Shown piece after piece: positions 52,229-60,744 of a stretch of 64,000 nt of DNA. The stretch is from Polaribacter sp. Z022 (GTDB taxonomy: Bacteria; Bacteroidota; Bacteroidia; Flavobacteriales; Flavobacteriaceae). Under the pieces are notes generated by a model that searched no databases, was not told the DNA's origin, and was given only the letters and a program-made list of their open reading frames with translations. Location of the stretch: contig NZ_JALCZO010000004.1 of the NCBI RefSeq assembly GCF_023555495.1, positions 372,001-436,000 on the forward strand, read 5' to 3'. Position 1 is the first letter of the stretch; each line of letters opens with the position of its first letter. Both the position numbers and the translations under genes were made by a program.

Positions 52229-53916
52229 AAAAATTAATCTTACTTTTTACAGTAATATTTTTATTATCTAACTGTAAAACAGCAACCAAAAATAAAAAAG
52301 TTACAGGCTTAATTGCAGAAAAAGCAATGGTAGTTTCAGCTAGAAAAGAAGCTTCTAAAATTGGTTCTGATATTTTACAAAAAGGAGGTAATGCATATGA
52401 TGCTATGGTTGCAACACATTTTGCTTTAGCTGTAGTTTACCCTGTTGCAGGAAATATAGGTGGTGGTGGTTTTATGGTGTATAGAAATAATGATGGCACT
52501 AAAGGTTCTTTAGATTTTAGAGAAAAAGCACCAATTACTGCTCATAGAGATATGTATTTAGATTCTCTTGGTAACGTTATAAAAAACAAAAGTACTTTAG
52601 GTGCACATGCTGTTGGAATTCCTGGTTCTGTAGCTGGAGCTGTAGAAGTTTATAATAAATTTGGTAGCTTACCTTTTAATGAATTAGTTCAGCCTTCTAT
52701 AGATTTAGCTAGAAACGGATTTATAGTTACCAAAAAACAAGCTAATTCTTTAAACAATGCTACAAAAAGGTTTGAAAAAGTAAATAATTTTAAAACTCTT
52801 TTTCAAAAAGAATGGAAAGAAGGAGACGTTTTAAAACAAGAAGAATTGGCACAAACTTTAGAAAGAATTCGTGATTTTGGAAAAAATGGATTTTACAAAG
52901 GAAAAACAGCAGATTTACTTGTAAATTATGTTACAGAATTAGGTGGAATTATCTCTCATAAAGATTTAGAAAAGTATAAAGCAATTTGGCGTAAACCTAT
53001 AACTTTTAACTACAAAGATTATACTATTACATCAATGACATTACCTGCAAGTGGTGGAATTTGTTTAGCTCAAATTTTAAAATCTGTAGAGCCTTTTAAC
53101 TTATCAGAAATTAATCATAATTCTACTAAATACATTCAGCTTTTAACAGAAGCAGAAAGAAGATCTTATGCAGATAGAGCTAATTTTTTAGGTGATATTG
53201 ATTTTGTAAAAGTACCAATGGATAGCTTAACTAATAAAAATTACATCAATAAAAGAATGAGCTCTTTTTCTTGGAAAAAAGCAACACCTTCTTCTGAAGT
53301 TTCTCATGGTAAAATTTTAGGATATGAGAGTAATGAAACTACACATTATTCTATTGTAGATCAGTTTGGTAATGCAGTTTCTGTAACAACAACACTTAAT
53401 ACAGGTTATGGTTCTAAAGTTTTGGTAAAAGGCGCTGGTTTTTTCTTAAATAATGAAATGGATGACTTTTCTAGTAAACCTGGTGTTCCAAATGTTTATG
53501 GTTTATTAGGTTCTGAAGCTAATTCTATTGCACCAGAAAAAAGAATGCTAAGTTCTATGACACCTACAATTGTAGAGCAAAATGGTAAATTAAAAATGGT
53601 TGTTGGTACTCCTGGAGGTTCAACAATTATTACATCTGTTTTACAAAATATTTTAAATGTTACAGAATATAATATGGGAATGCAAGAGTCTGTAAATCAA
53701 CCTAGATTTCATCATCAATGGTTACCAGATATAATTAGAATGGAACCTAATGGTTTTACAAAAGAAACTAAAACAAACTTAGAATCTTTGGGATATAAAA
53801 TTTATGAAAAGAATTCTTTAATTATAGGTAAAGTAGATGCTATTTTAGTTTTACCAAATGGACAATTAGAAGGTGGTGCAGACCCTAGAGGAGATGATAC
53901 TGCAGTTGGATTTTAA
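52225..53916 (+). CDS. ggt: Gamma-glutamyltransferase (lipoprotein)
   Basis: 563 residues, normal length. It has a lipoprotein signal (LLSNC, then KTATK). Autocleavage should occur before Thr372 in NETTHYSIVD, giving large and small subunits; GYGSKV and SSMTPTIV (with the glutamate-binding Ser pair) follow, then GTPGGSTIITSV. It hydrolyses or transfers the gamma-glutamyl group of glutathione in the periplasm. Overlaps acpH by 4 bp and the RluA-type gene by one base (TAATG), so all three are translated together. Confidence 0.94.
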   Translation: MKKLILLFTVIFLLSNCKTATKNKKVTGLIAEKAMVVSARKEASKIGSDILQKGGNAYDAMVATHFALAVVYPVAGNIGGGGFMVYRNNDGTKGSLDFREKAPITAHRDMYLDSLGNVIKNKSTLGAHAVGIPGSVAGAVEVYNKFGSLPFNELVQPSIDLARNGFIVTKKQANSLNNATKRFEKVNNFKTLFQKEWKEGDVLKQEELAQTLERIRDFGKNGFYKGKTADLLVNYVTELGGIISHKDLEKYKAIWRKPITFNYKDYTITSMTLPASGGICLAQILKSVEPFNLSEINHNSTKYIQLLTEAERRSYADRANFLGDIDFVKVPMDSLTNKNYINKRMSSFSWKKATPSSEVSHGKILGYESNETTHYSIVDQFGNAVSVTTTLNTGYGSKVLVKGAGFFLNNEMDDFSSKPGVPNVYGLLGSEANSIAPEKRMLSSMTPTIVEQNGKLKMVVGTPGGSTIITSVLQNILNVTEYNMGMQESVNQPRFHHQWLPDIIRMEPNGFTKETKTNLESLGYKIYEKNSLIIGKVDAILVLPNGQLEGGADPRGDDTAVGF

Positions 53917-54791
53917 TGCAGTTATTAGAAACACATATTGTTCCTAAATTAGAAAAACAAATTCGTTTTCAAGAATATAGTGTTGGTATATTTAATAAAA
54001 CACCTACCAAATCTGGCATTAAAAAAGCCATTAAAAAAGAACTTATTTTTATTGATGGACTTTTAGCAACTACTTCTAAATATATTTCTGGTGGAGAAAA
54101 AATTGAGCTTTTTGAATCTGAAAACTCATCAACTTTTGAACGACTAAAACTAGAGTTAGAAGTTTTATTTGAAGATGATTATTTGGCAATTATTTACAAA
54201 CCTGCAGGTATTTTAGTTAGTGGAAACAAGTTTGTAACCATTGCAAATGCACTTGCTCAAAATCTACAAAAAAGTTCATTTTCTGATGCTGTTAAACCTC
54301 AACCCATTCATAGATTAGATTATCCAACAAGTGGACTTTTATTAATAGGAAAAACGAGTTCTTCAATTATAGAATTAGGAAAACTTTTTAAAGAAAAAGA
54401 GATTCAGAAAACATATTTTGCCATTACAATTGGTAAGATGAAATCTGAGGGTGTAATAAATTCGCAAATTGATAACAAATTAGCAGAAACTAAATATCAA
54501 GTTTTAGAAACTGTTAACTCCAAACGTTTTGAGTTTTTAAACTTGGTAAAATTACAACCAACTACAGGAAGAAAACACCAACTTAGAAAACATCTTTTTT
54601 CTATTGATAATCCTATTTTGGGTGATAAAGAATACTTTTTAGATGATAAAATATTTAATGGAAAAGGCTTGTTTTTACACGCTGCTACTTTAAATTTTAC
54701 ACATCCTTTTACAAAAGAAATCATTACCATAACTAAAGAACTACCAAAAAAATTTAAAAAGATATTTTCAGGTTTTTCACTTCATTTATAG
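53916..54791 (+). CDS. RluA-type pseudouridine synthase
   Basis: 291 residues. The catalytic motif HRLDYPTSGLLLIGKT holds the catalytic Asp135. EALYEDDYLAIIYKPAG-type text (here FEDDYLAIIYKPAGILVSG) and the C-terminal TGRKHQLRKHLF are typical of RluA/RluC/RluD. A short N-terminal part resembles an S4-like RNA-binding region. The target position in rRNA or tRNA cannot be told. Its 3' end overlaps the convergent MocR gene by 38 bp. Confidence 0.92.
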   Translation: MQLLETHIVPKLEKQIRFQEYSVGIFNKTPTKSGIKKAIKKELIFIDGLLATTSKYISGGEKIELFESENSSTFERLKLELEVLFEDDYLAIIYKPAGILVSGNKFVTIANALAQNLQKSSFSDAVKPQPIHRLDYPTSGLLLIGKTSSSIIELGKLFKEKEIQKTYFAITIGKMKSEGVINSQIDNKLAETKYQVLETVNSKRFEFLNLVKLQPTTGRKHQLRKHLFSIDNPILGDKEYFLDDKIFNGKGLFLHAATLNFTHPFTKEIITITKELPKKFKKIFSGFSLHL

Positions 54792-56247
54792 TTAGTAACA
54801 GCCTCTTTAGCAACTCTTTTATTTCTTCTTCATTGTAAGATGCAAAACCTATTCTTATAGAATTATGACCAACTTTAGCATTGTCATAACGTTGCCACTC
54901 TCCTATTTCTAATTGATATTTTATGGCTGCTTTTGAAATGTTTGTCCAAGAATATTTTTTGTTTAAAGTTAACCAAACTGCCATTCCTCCTTTTGGTTTT
55001 TGAAAAGTGAAAACATCAGAAAATTGTTCGTTTAAAATCTTGCAAAACAAATCTCTTCTTGTTTTATAAACTTTCATCACTTTTTTAATATGTCTGTCTA
55101 AATCTCCAGATTTTATAAAATCTTCAAAAGTTAATTCTAACAAAGCATCACCTTGTCTATCAATAAATCTACGTTGATTGGCTGCTTCATCTACAAAAGG
55201 TTTTGGAGCAATTAAATAGCCAATTCTAAAAACAGGAGCCACAGTTTTACAAACAGAACCAATATAAATTACGTTTCCATTGGTATCATGACTTGCCAAA
55301 GGCAAAATAGGAGAATGATTGTAATTAAAATCGTAATCATAATCATCTTCAATAATTGCAAAACTGTATTTTTTAGCTAAATTTAATAAATGAATTCTTC
55401 TTTCCGCAGATAAAGTTACAGTAGTAGGATGATGATGATGAGAGGTAACATAAACTGCTTTTATTATTCTTTTTTTACAGATTTGCTCAATTTCATCTGT
55501 AACCAAACCATTATCATCAACAGTTACTCTAATTAAATTGGCTTTTCTTTGTAAAAAATTAGTGTCTGCAGATGTATAATTTGTTAGACCAATTACAACA
55601 CAATCTTCTTCTTGAAGCAAAAGTTTAGATGCCAAAAAAATTCCCATTTGACTTCCTCTAGTTATTATTACATTATCTTTTGAAATATTTAAACCTCTAG
55701 TTTTGTTTAAATATTCAACCAACGTTTTTCGTAATTTTTCATTACCATAAAGAGATCCATAAGACATTTCTTTGTAAATATTTTTTCTGCTACAAATCCT
55801 TCTGTAAGTTCTTGCTAAATCTTCTGTTGGTGTTAATCTTGCATCAGAAATCCCATCATTTAAATACATCCATTTTTCTTTAAATTCTGGAGATTTTCTT
55901 ACTAAAGATGTATTCTTATAAAAACCAAAACCAATTGTTTTGGCAGCAATTATATTTTCTTTCTTTAAAAATTCTTGTTGATGTAATTCTGGTAAATTGG
56001 CATTGATAAATGTTCCTTTTTTAGGAATACTTTCTACCCAACCTTGTAACAATAACTCTTCATAGCAAGCAACTACCGTTTTTCTATGAACATTTAACAA
56101 TTCTGACAAAGTTCTACTTCCTGGTAATTTTGTTTCTGGAATTAATTTTCGTTCTTTTATGAGCTCAATAAACCTATTGGATAGTTGTAAATACAAAGCT
56201 TGTTTACTTTTTCTATCTAATTGAAAACTGGTTTTATAAGGAAACAT
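54754..56247 (-). CDS. MocR/PdxR-like transcription regulator (GntR HTH plus aminotransferase fold)
   Basis: 497 residues. An N-terminal GntR winged helix (about 10-80, with LPGSRTLSELLNVHRKTVVACYEEL) is fused to a fold-type I aminotransferase domain (about 110-497). The PLP lysine is Lys334 in GSVCKTVAP, with DDYDYDF ahead of it. Such proteins use PLP as effector instead of doing transamination. It faces a DinB/DUF1272/GNAT/flavin-oxidase run on the plus strand, and three operator-like sites lie in the divergent gap. Regulation of vitamin B6 metabolism is a fair inference. Confidence 0.92.
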   Translation of the reverse strand: MFPYKTSFQLDRKSKQALYLQLSNRFIELIKERKLIPETKLPGSRTLSELLNVHRKTVVACYEELLLQGWVESIPKKGTFINANLPELHQQEFLKKENIIAAKTIGFGFYKNTSLVRKSPEFKEKWMYLNDGISDARLTPTEDLARTYRRICSRKNIYKEMSYGSLYGNEKLRKTLVEYLNKTRGLNISKDNVIITRGSQMGIFLASKLLLQEEDCVVIGLTNYTSADTNFLQRKANLIRVTVDDNGLVTDEIEQICKKRIIKAVYVTSHHHHPTTVTLSAERRIHLLNLAKKYSFAIIEDDYDYDFNYNHSPILPLASHDTNGNVIYIGSVCKTVAPVFRIGYLIAPKPFVDEAANQRRFIDRQGDALLELTFEDFIKSGDLDRHIKKVMKVYKTRRDLFCKILNEQFSDVFTFQKPKGGMAVWLTLNKKYSWTNISKAAIKYQLEIGEWQRYDNAKVGHNSIRIGFASYNEEEIKELLKRLLLTINEVKNLKISF

Positions 56248-56250
56248 AAA

Positions 56251-56295
56251 CTGGACTATTATTTATTTTAATTCTGGATGATTATAAGAGTCCAT
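56251..56295. promoter_or_regulatory. Three operator-like sites between the MocR gene and the DinB run
   Basis: CTGGACTATTAT at 56251-56262 and CTGGATGATTAT at 56274-56285 are direct repeats 23 bp apart (start to start). ATGGACTCTTAT reads on the other strand at 56295-56284. From memory, PdxR-type sites contain a GTGGACTA-like core, which resembles these. Their place in the MocR divergent gap and roughly two-turn spacing suit a MocR dimer. Confidence 0.6.
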
Positions 56296-56303
56296 AAATG
56301 TAG

Positions 56304-56311
56304 TAATTTTG
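56304..56311 (+). promoter_or_regulatory. -7 promoter element for the DinB run
   Basis: TAATTTTG, exact to TAnnTTTG, 18 nt before the ATG at 56330. The operator-like sites lie just upstream. Confidence 0.55.
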
Positions 56312-56329
56312 ATATATAAATTTTAAGTG

Positions 56330-56848
56330 ATGATAAAAAAAGATTTAAAACATACTGAATACAATGAATATTACTCAAGATACATTAACATGGTTGATGA
56401 AAACATTGATCTAATTGCTGGATATGAAGATGATAAAAAAATGGTAATTGATTTTTTTAGTTCAATTCCTAAAGACAAATTAGAATACAGATATGCAGAA
56501 AACAAGTGGACAATAAAAGAAGTAATTCAGCATATTATTGATACAGAACGTATTTTTATGTATCGTTTTTTATGCATTTCTAGAAACGACAAAACTGCTT
56601 TACCAGGTTATGAACAAGATGATTATATAGCTCCTTCAGAAGCAAATCATAAAAGTATGGATGCGTTAATTGAAGAATTTAAAATGACGCGCTTATATTC
56701 ACAAAATTTAATTAAAAGTATTTCTGAAAAGAATTTAAAAAACTTAGGAACAGCAAGTAACTCTACAATATCTGCAAGAGCATGTGCATTTATAATGTTA
56801 GGTCATAGTATTTGGCATATCAATGTAATTAAAGAAAGATATCTATAA
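56330..56848 (+). CDS. DinB family protein
   Basis: 172 residues from ATG 56330 (a GTG one codon earlier is possible). Four-helix bundle of the DinB/YfiT type with metal-ligand-like histidines: KEVIQHIIDTERIFMYR near 68-84 and GHSIWHINVIKERY at the end. Activity unknown; relatives include thiol-dependent S-transferases, which use cofactors such as bacillithiol. First gene of the run under the MocR-facing promoter. Confidence 0.88.
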   Translation: MIKKDLKHTEYNEYYSRYINMVDENIDLIAGYEDDKKMVIDFFSSIPKDKLEYRYAENKWTIKEVIQHIIDTERIFMYRFLCISRNDKTALPGYEQDDYIAPSEANHKSMDALIEEFKMTRLYSQNLIKSISEKNLKNLGTASNSTISARACAFIMLGHSIWHINVIKERYL

Positions 56849-56858
56849 ACAAAATTGT

Positions 56859-57149
56859 ATGTTAGAAATTAGACCCAATTGCGAACATTGTAATAAAGAT
56901 TTACCAAACACATCTACAGAAGCTATGATTTGCTCTTTTGAGTGTACATATTGTAAAACTTGTGCAATCGAAATTTTTGAAAACGTTTGCCCAAGTTGTT
57001 CTGGTAATTTTGTAGAACGTCCAATTCGTCCATCAAAATACAATGAAAAATACCCAATGTCTACCAAAAGAACATACAAACCTAAAGATTTAGTAGCTGC
57101 AAAAATAAATACTGAGAATTTTAAAGAGATAAAACCAGAAAAAAGATAA
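56859..57149 (+). CDS. DUF1272 zinc-finger protein
   Basis: 96 residues. A compact cysteine-rich domain: CEHC near 8-11, CSFECTYCKTC in the middle, and CPSC near 43-46, giving eight cysteines for two zinc sites of RING-like order. The C-terminal half is basic and unstructured. DUF1272 has no known function to me. It starts 10 bp after the DinB gene and ends one base before the GNAT gene, so it belongs to the same transcript. Confidence 0.85.
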   Translation: MLEIRPNCEHCNKDLPNTSTEAMICSFECTYCKTCAIEIFENVCPSCSGNFVERPIRPSKYNEKYPMSTKRTYKPKDLVAAKINTENFKEIKPEKR

Positions 57150-57150
57150 C

Positions 57151-57666
57151 ATGTTAGAAATAAGAAGAGCTACTGTTTCAGATGCTACATATATTGCTTT
57201 ATTAGGCAGAATTACTTACACAGAATCTCATGGAGATTATATTGAAGACAAACAAAATCTATTAGATTTTTACAACACACATTATTCTGTTGCTCAAATT
57301 AAAAAAGAATTGAATGATGAAAACAATGTTTTTTGGATTGTATTTTCTAACGATTTACCAATTGGTTTTGCAAAACTTTGTTTGAATGAAAACCATGAAA
57401 ACAAAACAGATACAAAGTACTGTAAACTACAACGTTTGTATATTTTAAACGATTTTATTTCTTTAAAAATTGGATCGCAATTGCAAGAAAAAATATTACA
57501 AAAAGCAACAGAACTAAACTTTAAAACTATTTGGTTAACTGCTTATTACAAAAACACAAAAGGAATTAAATTTTACAAAAAATACGGATTTAAAGAAATT
57601 GGAAGTATCGATTTTTATGTAGGTGAAACCAATTATGAAAACCTAATTTTTGCTAAAGAATTATAG
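57151..57666 (+). CDS. GNAT family N-acetyltransferase
   Basis: 171 residues with EIRRATVSDATYIALLGRITYTESHG at the start (part quoted), the acetyl-CoA loop LNDFISLKIGSQLQEKI near 106-122, and the C-terminal FYKKYGFKEIGSIDFYVG. The loop has I-G-S where many have G-x-G/A, within family range. It resembles spermidine/diamine acetyltransferase-like GNATs. Substrate unknown. One base separates it from DUF1272. Confidence 0.88.
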   Translation: MLEIRRATVSDATYIALLGRITYTESHGDYIEDKQNLLDFYNTHYSVAQIKKELNDENNVFWIVFSNDLPIGFAKLCLNENHENKTDTKYCKLQRLYILNDFISLKIGSQLQEKILQKATELNFKTIWLTAYYKNTKGIKFYKKYGFKEIGSIDFYVGETNYENLIFAKEL

Positions 57667-57667
57667 T

Positions 57668-58327
57668 ATGAAAGAATATCCTCAATCAAAATTAAACAGA
57701 GTAAAACGTGGTCAAAACAGGGCAACTTATGATGTAGAAAAAATCAACTCAATTTTAGATGCCGGTTTTTTATGTTATGTAGGTTATATTTATGATGGTA
57801 AGCCTATTTCAATTCCTATGGCTTACACAAGAAGAGATGATAAAATTTACATTCATGGTTCTACAGGAAATAGAATGTTGTTGTCTATACTAGAAAGTGA
57901 GGAAACTTCTATTACAGTGATGCATTTAGATGGTTTGGTTTTGGCTAGATCTGGCTTGCATCATTCTGTAAATTATAGATCTGTAACGTTATTTGGTAGC
58001 TTAAAAAAAGTAGAAAATGATACTGATAAAACTGAAGTTTTAAAATGGATTGTAAATCAAATGGTTCCCAATCAATGGGATTCTTTAAGACCAATGTATC
58101 AAAAGGAATTAGACAGAACTTTGGTTGTAGAATTTACTATAGAAACTGCTTCTGCAAAGGTAAGAGATGTTGGTGTTGCAGATGAACCAGAAGATTATGA
58201 TTTAGATGTTTGGGCAGGAATTGTACCTATTAAACAAGTTGCAGAATACCCAATTGCTGATCAAGGGAAGCCTCAAAAAATGGAGATTCCAAAACATATT
58301 TTAGATTATTATGAAGCCAACAAATAG
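57668..58327 (+). CDS. Pyridoxamine 5'-phosphate oxidase-like flavoprotein
   Basis: 219 residues from ATG 57668 (a TTG at 57650 inside the GNAT gene is rejected). Split-barrel flavin-binding fold: ILDAGFLCYVGYIYDGKPIS and IYIHGSTGNRMLLSIL are typical of the PPOX-like family (PF12900-type) that lies next to MocR regulators. FMN binding is likely. It may oxidise a B6 vitamer or act as a flavin reductase. It is the last gene of the run facing the MocR gene, and its B6 link supports a PLP-responsive regulator. Confidence 0.88.
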   Translation: MKEYPQSKLNRVKRGQNRATYDVEKINSILDAGFLCYVGYIYDGKPISIPMAYTRRDDKIYIHGSTGNRMLLSILESEETSITVMHLDGLVLARSGLHHSVNYRSVTLFGSLKKVENDTDKTEVLKWIVNQMVPNQWDSLRPMYQKELDRTLVVEFTIETASAKVRDVGVADEPEDYDLDVWAGIVPIKQVAEYPIADQGKPQKMEIPKHILDYYEANK

Positions 58328-58378
58328 TTTCTTCATTTAAATATTCTATTTTAGCTTCTAAATTTTTAATTTATAAAA

Positions 58379-59656
58379 ATGAAGAAGCTTTTTAAATTTA
58401 TAGGAATTCTATTATTGCTCTTAATTGTTGCTTTAGGTATTTTTTATGTGGTTAATAACGAATCACTTCCTGAAGGAAAAAAGGGAAAAGAAGCGGATGC
58501 ATTAGCCATAAAAATGTTTAATGCAATTAACAATGATGCATTTGAAAATACAGAAATTTTAAAATGGAGTTTTAGAGGAGAGCATTTTTATACTTGGCAT
58601 AAACAAGAAAACATTGTTCATATTTCTTGGGCTCAATACAAAGTAACATTAAACACCAAACAAATAGAAAAGTCTGAAGTTTATATTGATGGTAAACTTT
58701 CTGACAATAAAGAAATTATAAAAGAAGCTCAAAGTTATTTTAATAATGATTCTTTTTGGTTAATTGCACCTCACAAAATTTTTGACAAAGGCACAGAAAG
58801 AAGCATTGTAAAACACAATGATAAAGACGCATTATTAATAACTTATACTTCTGGAGGAACAACTCCTGGAGATTCTTATTTATGGATTTTAGACGATAAC
58901 TTTTATCCTACTTCTTTTAAAATGTGGACATCAATTATCCCATTAGGTGGTGTTTCTGCAACTTGGTCTGATTGGAAAAAAACAAGTGCAGGCATACAAT
59001 TACCTACAAAACATAAACTTTCTTTATTTGGATTAGAAATACCAATGGTAGATGTAAAAGCTTATAATGAAAAAGCAGATGAATTAGCACAAAATATATT
59101 AAAAGCCATTAAACATGAAGCGTATAAAAACACACGTTTTTTAGAATGGAGTTTTGCAGGAAGAAGACATTTTAAATGGGATAAAGAAAAACATGTTGCA
59201 GCTGTTTCTTGGGATACAATCCGTGTAAATTTACATCCTCAAGAAAAAGAAAAAAGTACAGTATTTTATAATGAAATTCTTCAAAAGAATCCAGATGCTA
59301 AAATTGTTAAAAAGGCTTGGGATATTTTTAATAACGATTCTTTTTGGCTAGTAGCTCCTCATAAATTATTTGATGATGGAACTATTAGAAATATTGAAAA
59401 AATAGACCAAAACAATGCTTTAAGAGTAACGTACACTTCTGGAGGAACAACTCCTGGAGATTCTTATTTATGGATTTTAGATTCTAATTTTGTTCCTAAA
59501 AGTTATAAAATGTATCTAAAAAATGGAAGAATAAATGGAGATACTGCTACTTGGCAAGATTGGATTACCACAAAGAGTGGAACACTATTACCAACAAATC
59601 ATGCTTTTTCTAATGGTAGAATATTAAGTATGGGAACTGTAAAAGGATATAACTAA
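58379..59656 (+). CDS. Membrane-anchored protein with two tandem copies of one domain
   Basis: 425 residues. One N-terminal helix (about 4-24), then two copies of about 195 residues each (roughly 40-225 and 235-425). Both contain FNNDSFWL.APHK.FD.GT and the identical YTSGGTTPGDSYLWILD. At DNA level 47 bases are identical between 58847-58893 and 59435-59481. The fold resembles the DUF6503-like lipoprotein at 12168-12932. It would act outside the inner membrane. No known function. It ends in a one-base overlap (TAATG) with the AI-2E family transporter. Confidence 0.75.
   Translation: MKKLFKFIGILLLLLIVALGIFYVVNNESLPEGKKGKEADALAIKMFNAINNDAFENTEILKWSFRGEHFYTWHKQENIVHISWAQYKVTLNTKQIEKSEVYIDGKLSDNKEIIKEAQSYFNNDSFWLIAPHKIFDKGTERSIVKHNDKDALLITYTSGGTTPGDSYLWILDDNFYPTSFKMWTSIIPLGGVSATWSDWKKTSAGIQLPTKHKLSLFGLEIPMVDVKAYNEKADELAQNILKAIKHEAYKNTRFLEWSFAGRRHFKWDKEKHVAAVSWDTIRVNLHPQEKEKSTVFYNEILQKNPDAKIVKKAWDIFNNDSFWLVAPHKLFDDGTIRNIEKIDQNNALRVTYTSGGTTPGDSYLWILDSNFVPKSYKMYLKNGRINGDTATWQDWITTKSGTLLPTNHAFSNGRILSMGTVKGYN
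58847..59481 (+). repeat. 47-bp perfect direct repeat inside the duplicated-domain gene
   Basis: Bases 58847-58893 and 59435-59481 are identical, 588 bp apart, exactly 196 codons. Surrounding parts of the two copies are more diverged at DNA level. Confidence 0.85.
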
Positions 59657-60738
59657 TGAACTCAAAAACAATTGCAAACGGAATTTTAAGAGCTATAGGA
59701 ATTTTAGTAGGAATTTTTCTTTTTGGCTACTTTTTATACGCAATTCAATCTGTAATAATTTACATAATTATTGCAGGTATTTTATCATTAATTGCAAGAC
59801 CAATTATTATCTTTTTAAGAAGAAAATTAAAGTTTCCTAACACACTTGCCGTAGTTTTTACAATGCTTTTAATGTTAGGTTTACTAACGGGTTTAATTGT
59901 AATGTTTATTCCTTTAATTGCAGAGCAAGGCAAAAGTTTATCTTTATTAGAAGTAGACAAGTTACAAGAAAATGTACAACAAATTTTTAACCAAATTACT
60001 GCCTATTTTTCATCAAAAGGGATTGATGTTTTAGGCGAATTAAAGAATGTGGATTTTATTTCTCAATTTAAAGAAATCCCCAATTTATTAAACTCTGTTT
60101 TAGGTGCTGTTGGGTCTTTAAGTGTTGGTTTATTTTCTGTTTTATTTATTTCTTTCTTTTTTATGAAAGATAGTCAATTATTAAAAAAAGGAATGCTAAC
60201 AATAATGCCAAATGGAACAGAAAAAAGGTTTTCAAATTCTCTTGAAACGATATATGATTTATTGTCTCGTTATTTTATTGGTTTAATTTTTCAAATAACA
60301 ATATTGTTTGTTTTATACACAATTATCTTACTAGTTTTTGGTATAGACAATGCAGTTGTTATAGCATTTTTATGTGCTTTGTTAAACTTAATTCCTTATG
60401 TAGGCCCAATGATTGGAGCAGTAATTATGTTTGTTTTATCAATGACAAGTAATATTGGTTTAGACTTTCAATCAGAAATTTTATCTACTTCATTATGGAT
60501 TATGTTTTGTTATTTAATTGCGCAATTAATTGACAATTTTGCGAGTCAACCCCTTATTTTCTCTAAAACTACAAAATCTCACCCTTTAGAAATTTTCTTA
60601 ATTATTATAATTGGTGGATTGCTTTTTGGAGTTGTAGGAATGATAACTGCTGTACCTCTTTATACTGCTTTAAAAGTAATCTTAAAAGAATTTTTATCTG
60701 ACAATAAGATAGTAAAATCAATTACAAAAGACATTTAA
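59656..60738 (+). CDS. AI-2E family transporter (PerM/YdiK/TqsA-like)
   Basis: 360 residues with about eight membrane helices and a soluble region at about 90-140. Family marks are IIIAGILSLIARPIIIFLRRKL early and LNLIPYVGPMIGAVIMF late (PF01594). Members export small molecules such as autoinducer-2 or sodium/protons; true AI-2 transport is not implied. Translation is coupled to the preceding gene by a one-base overlap, and the methyltransferase gene follows after 6 bp. Confidence 0.9.
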   Translation: MNSKTIANGILRAIGILVGIFLFGYFLYAIQSVIIYIIIAGILSLIARPIIIFLRRKLKFPNTLAVVFTMLLMLGLLTGLIVMFIPLIAEQGKSLSLLEVDKLQENVQQIFNQITAYFSSKGIDVLGELKNVDFISQFKEIPNLLNSVLGAVGSLSVGLFSVLFISFFFMKDSQLLKKGMLTIMPNGTEKRFSNSLETIYDLLSRYFIGLIFQITILFVLYTIILLVFGIDNAVVIAFLCALLNLIPYVGPMIGAVIMFVLSMTSNIGLDFQSEILSTSLWIMFCYLIAQLIDNFASQPLIFSKTTKSHPLEIFLIIIIGGLLFGVVGMITAVPLYTALKVILKEFLSDNKIVKSITKDI

Positions 60739-60744
60739 TTTTTC

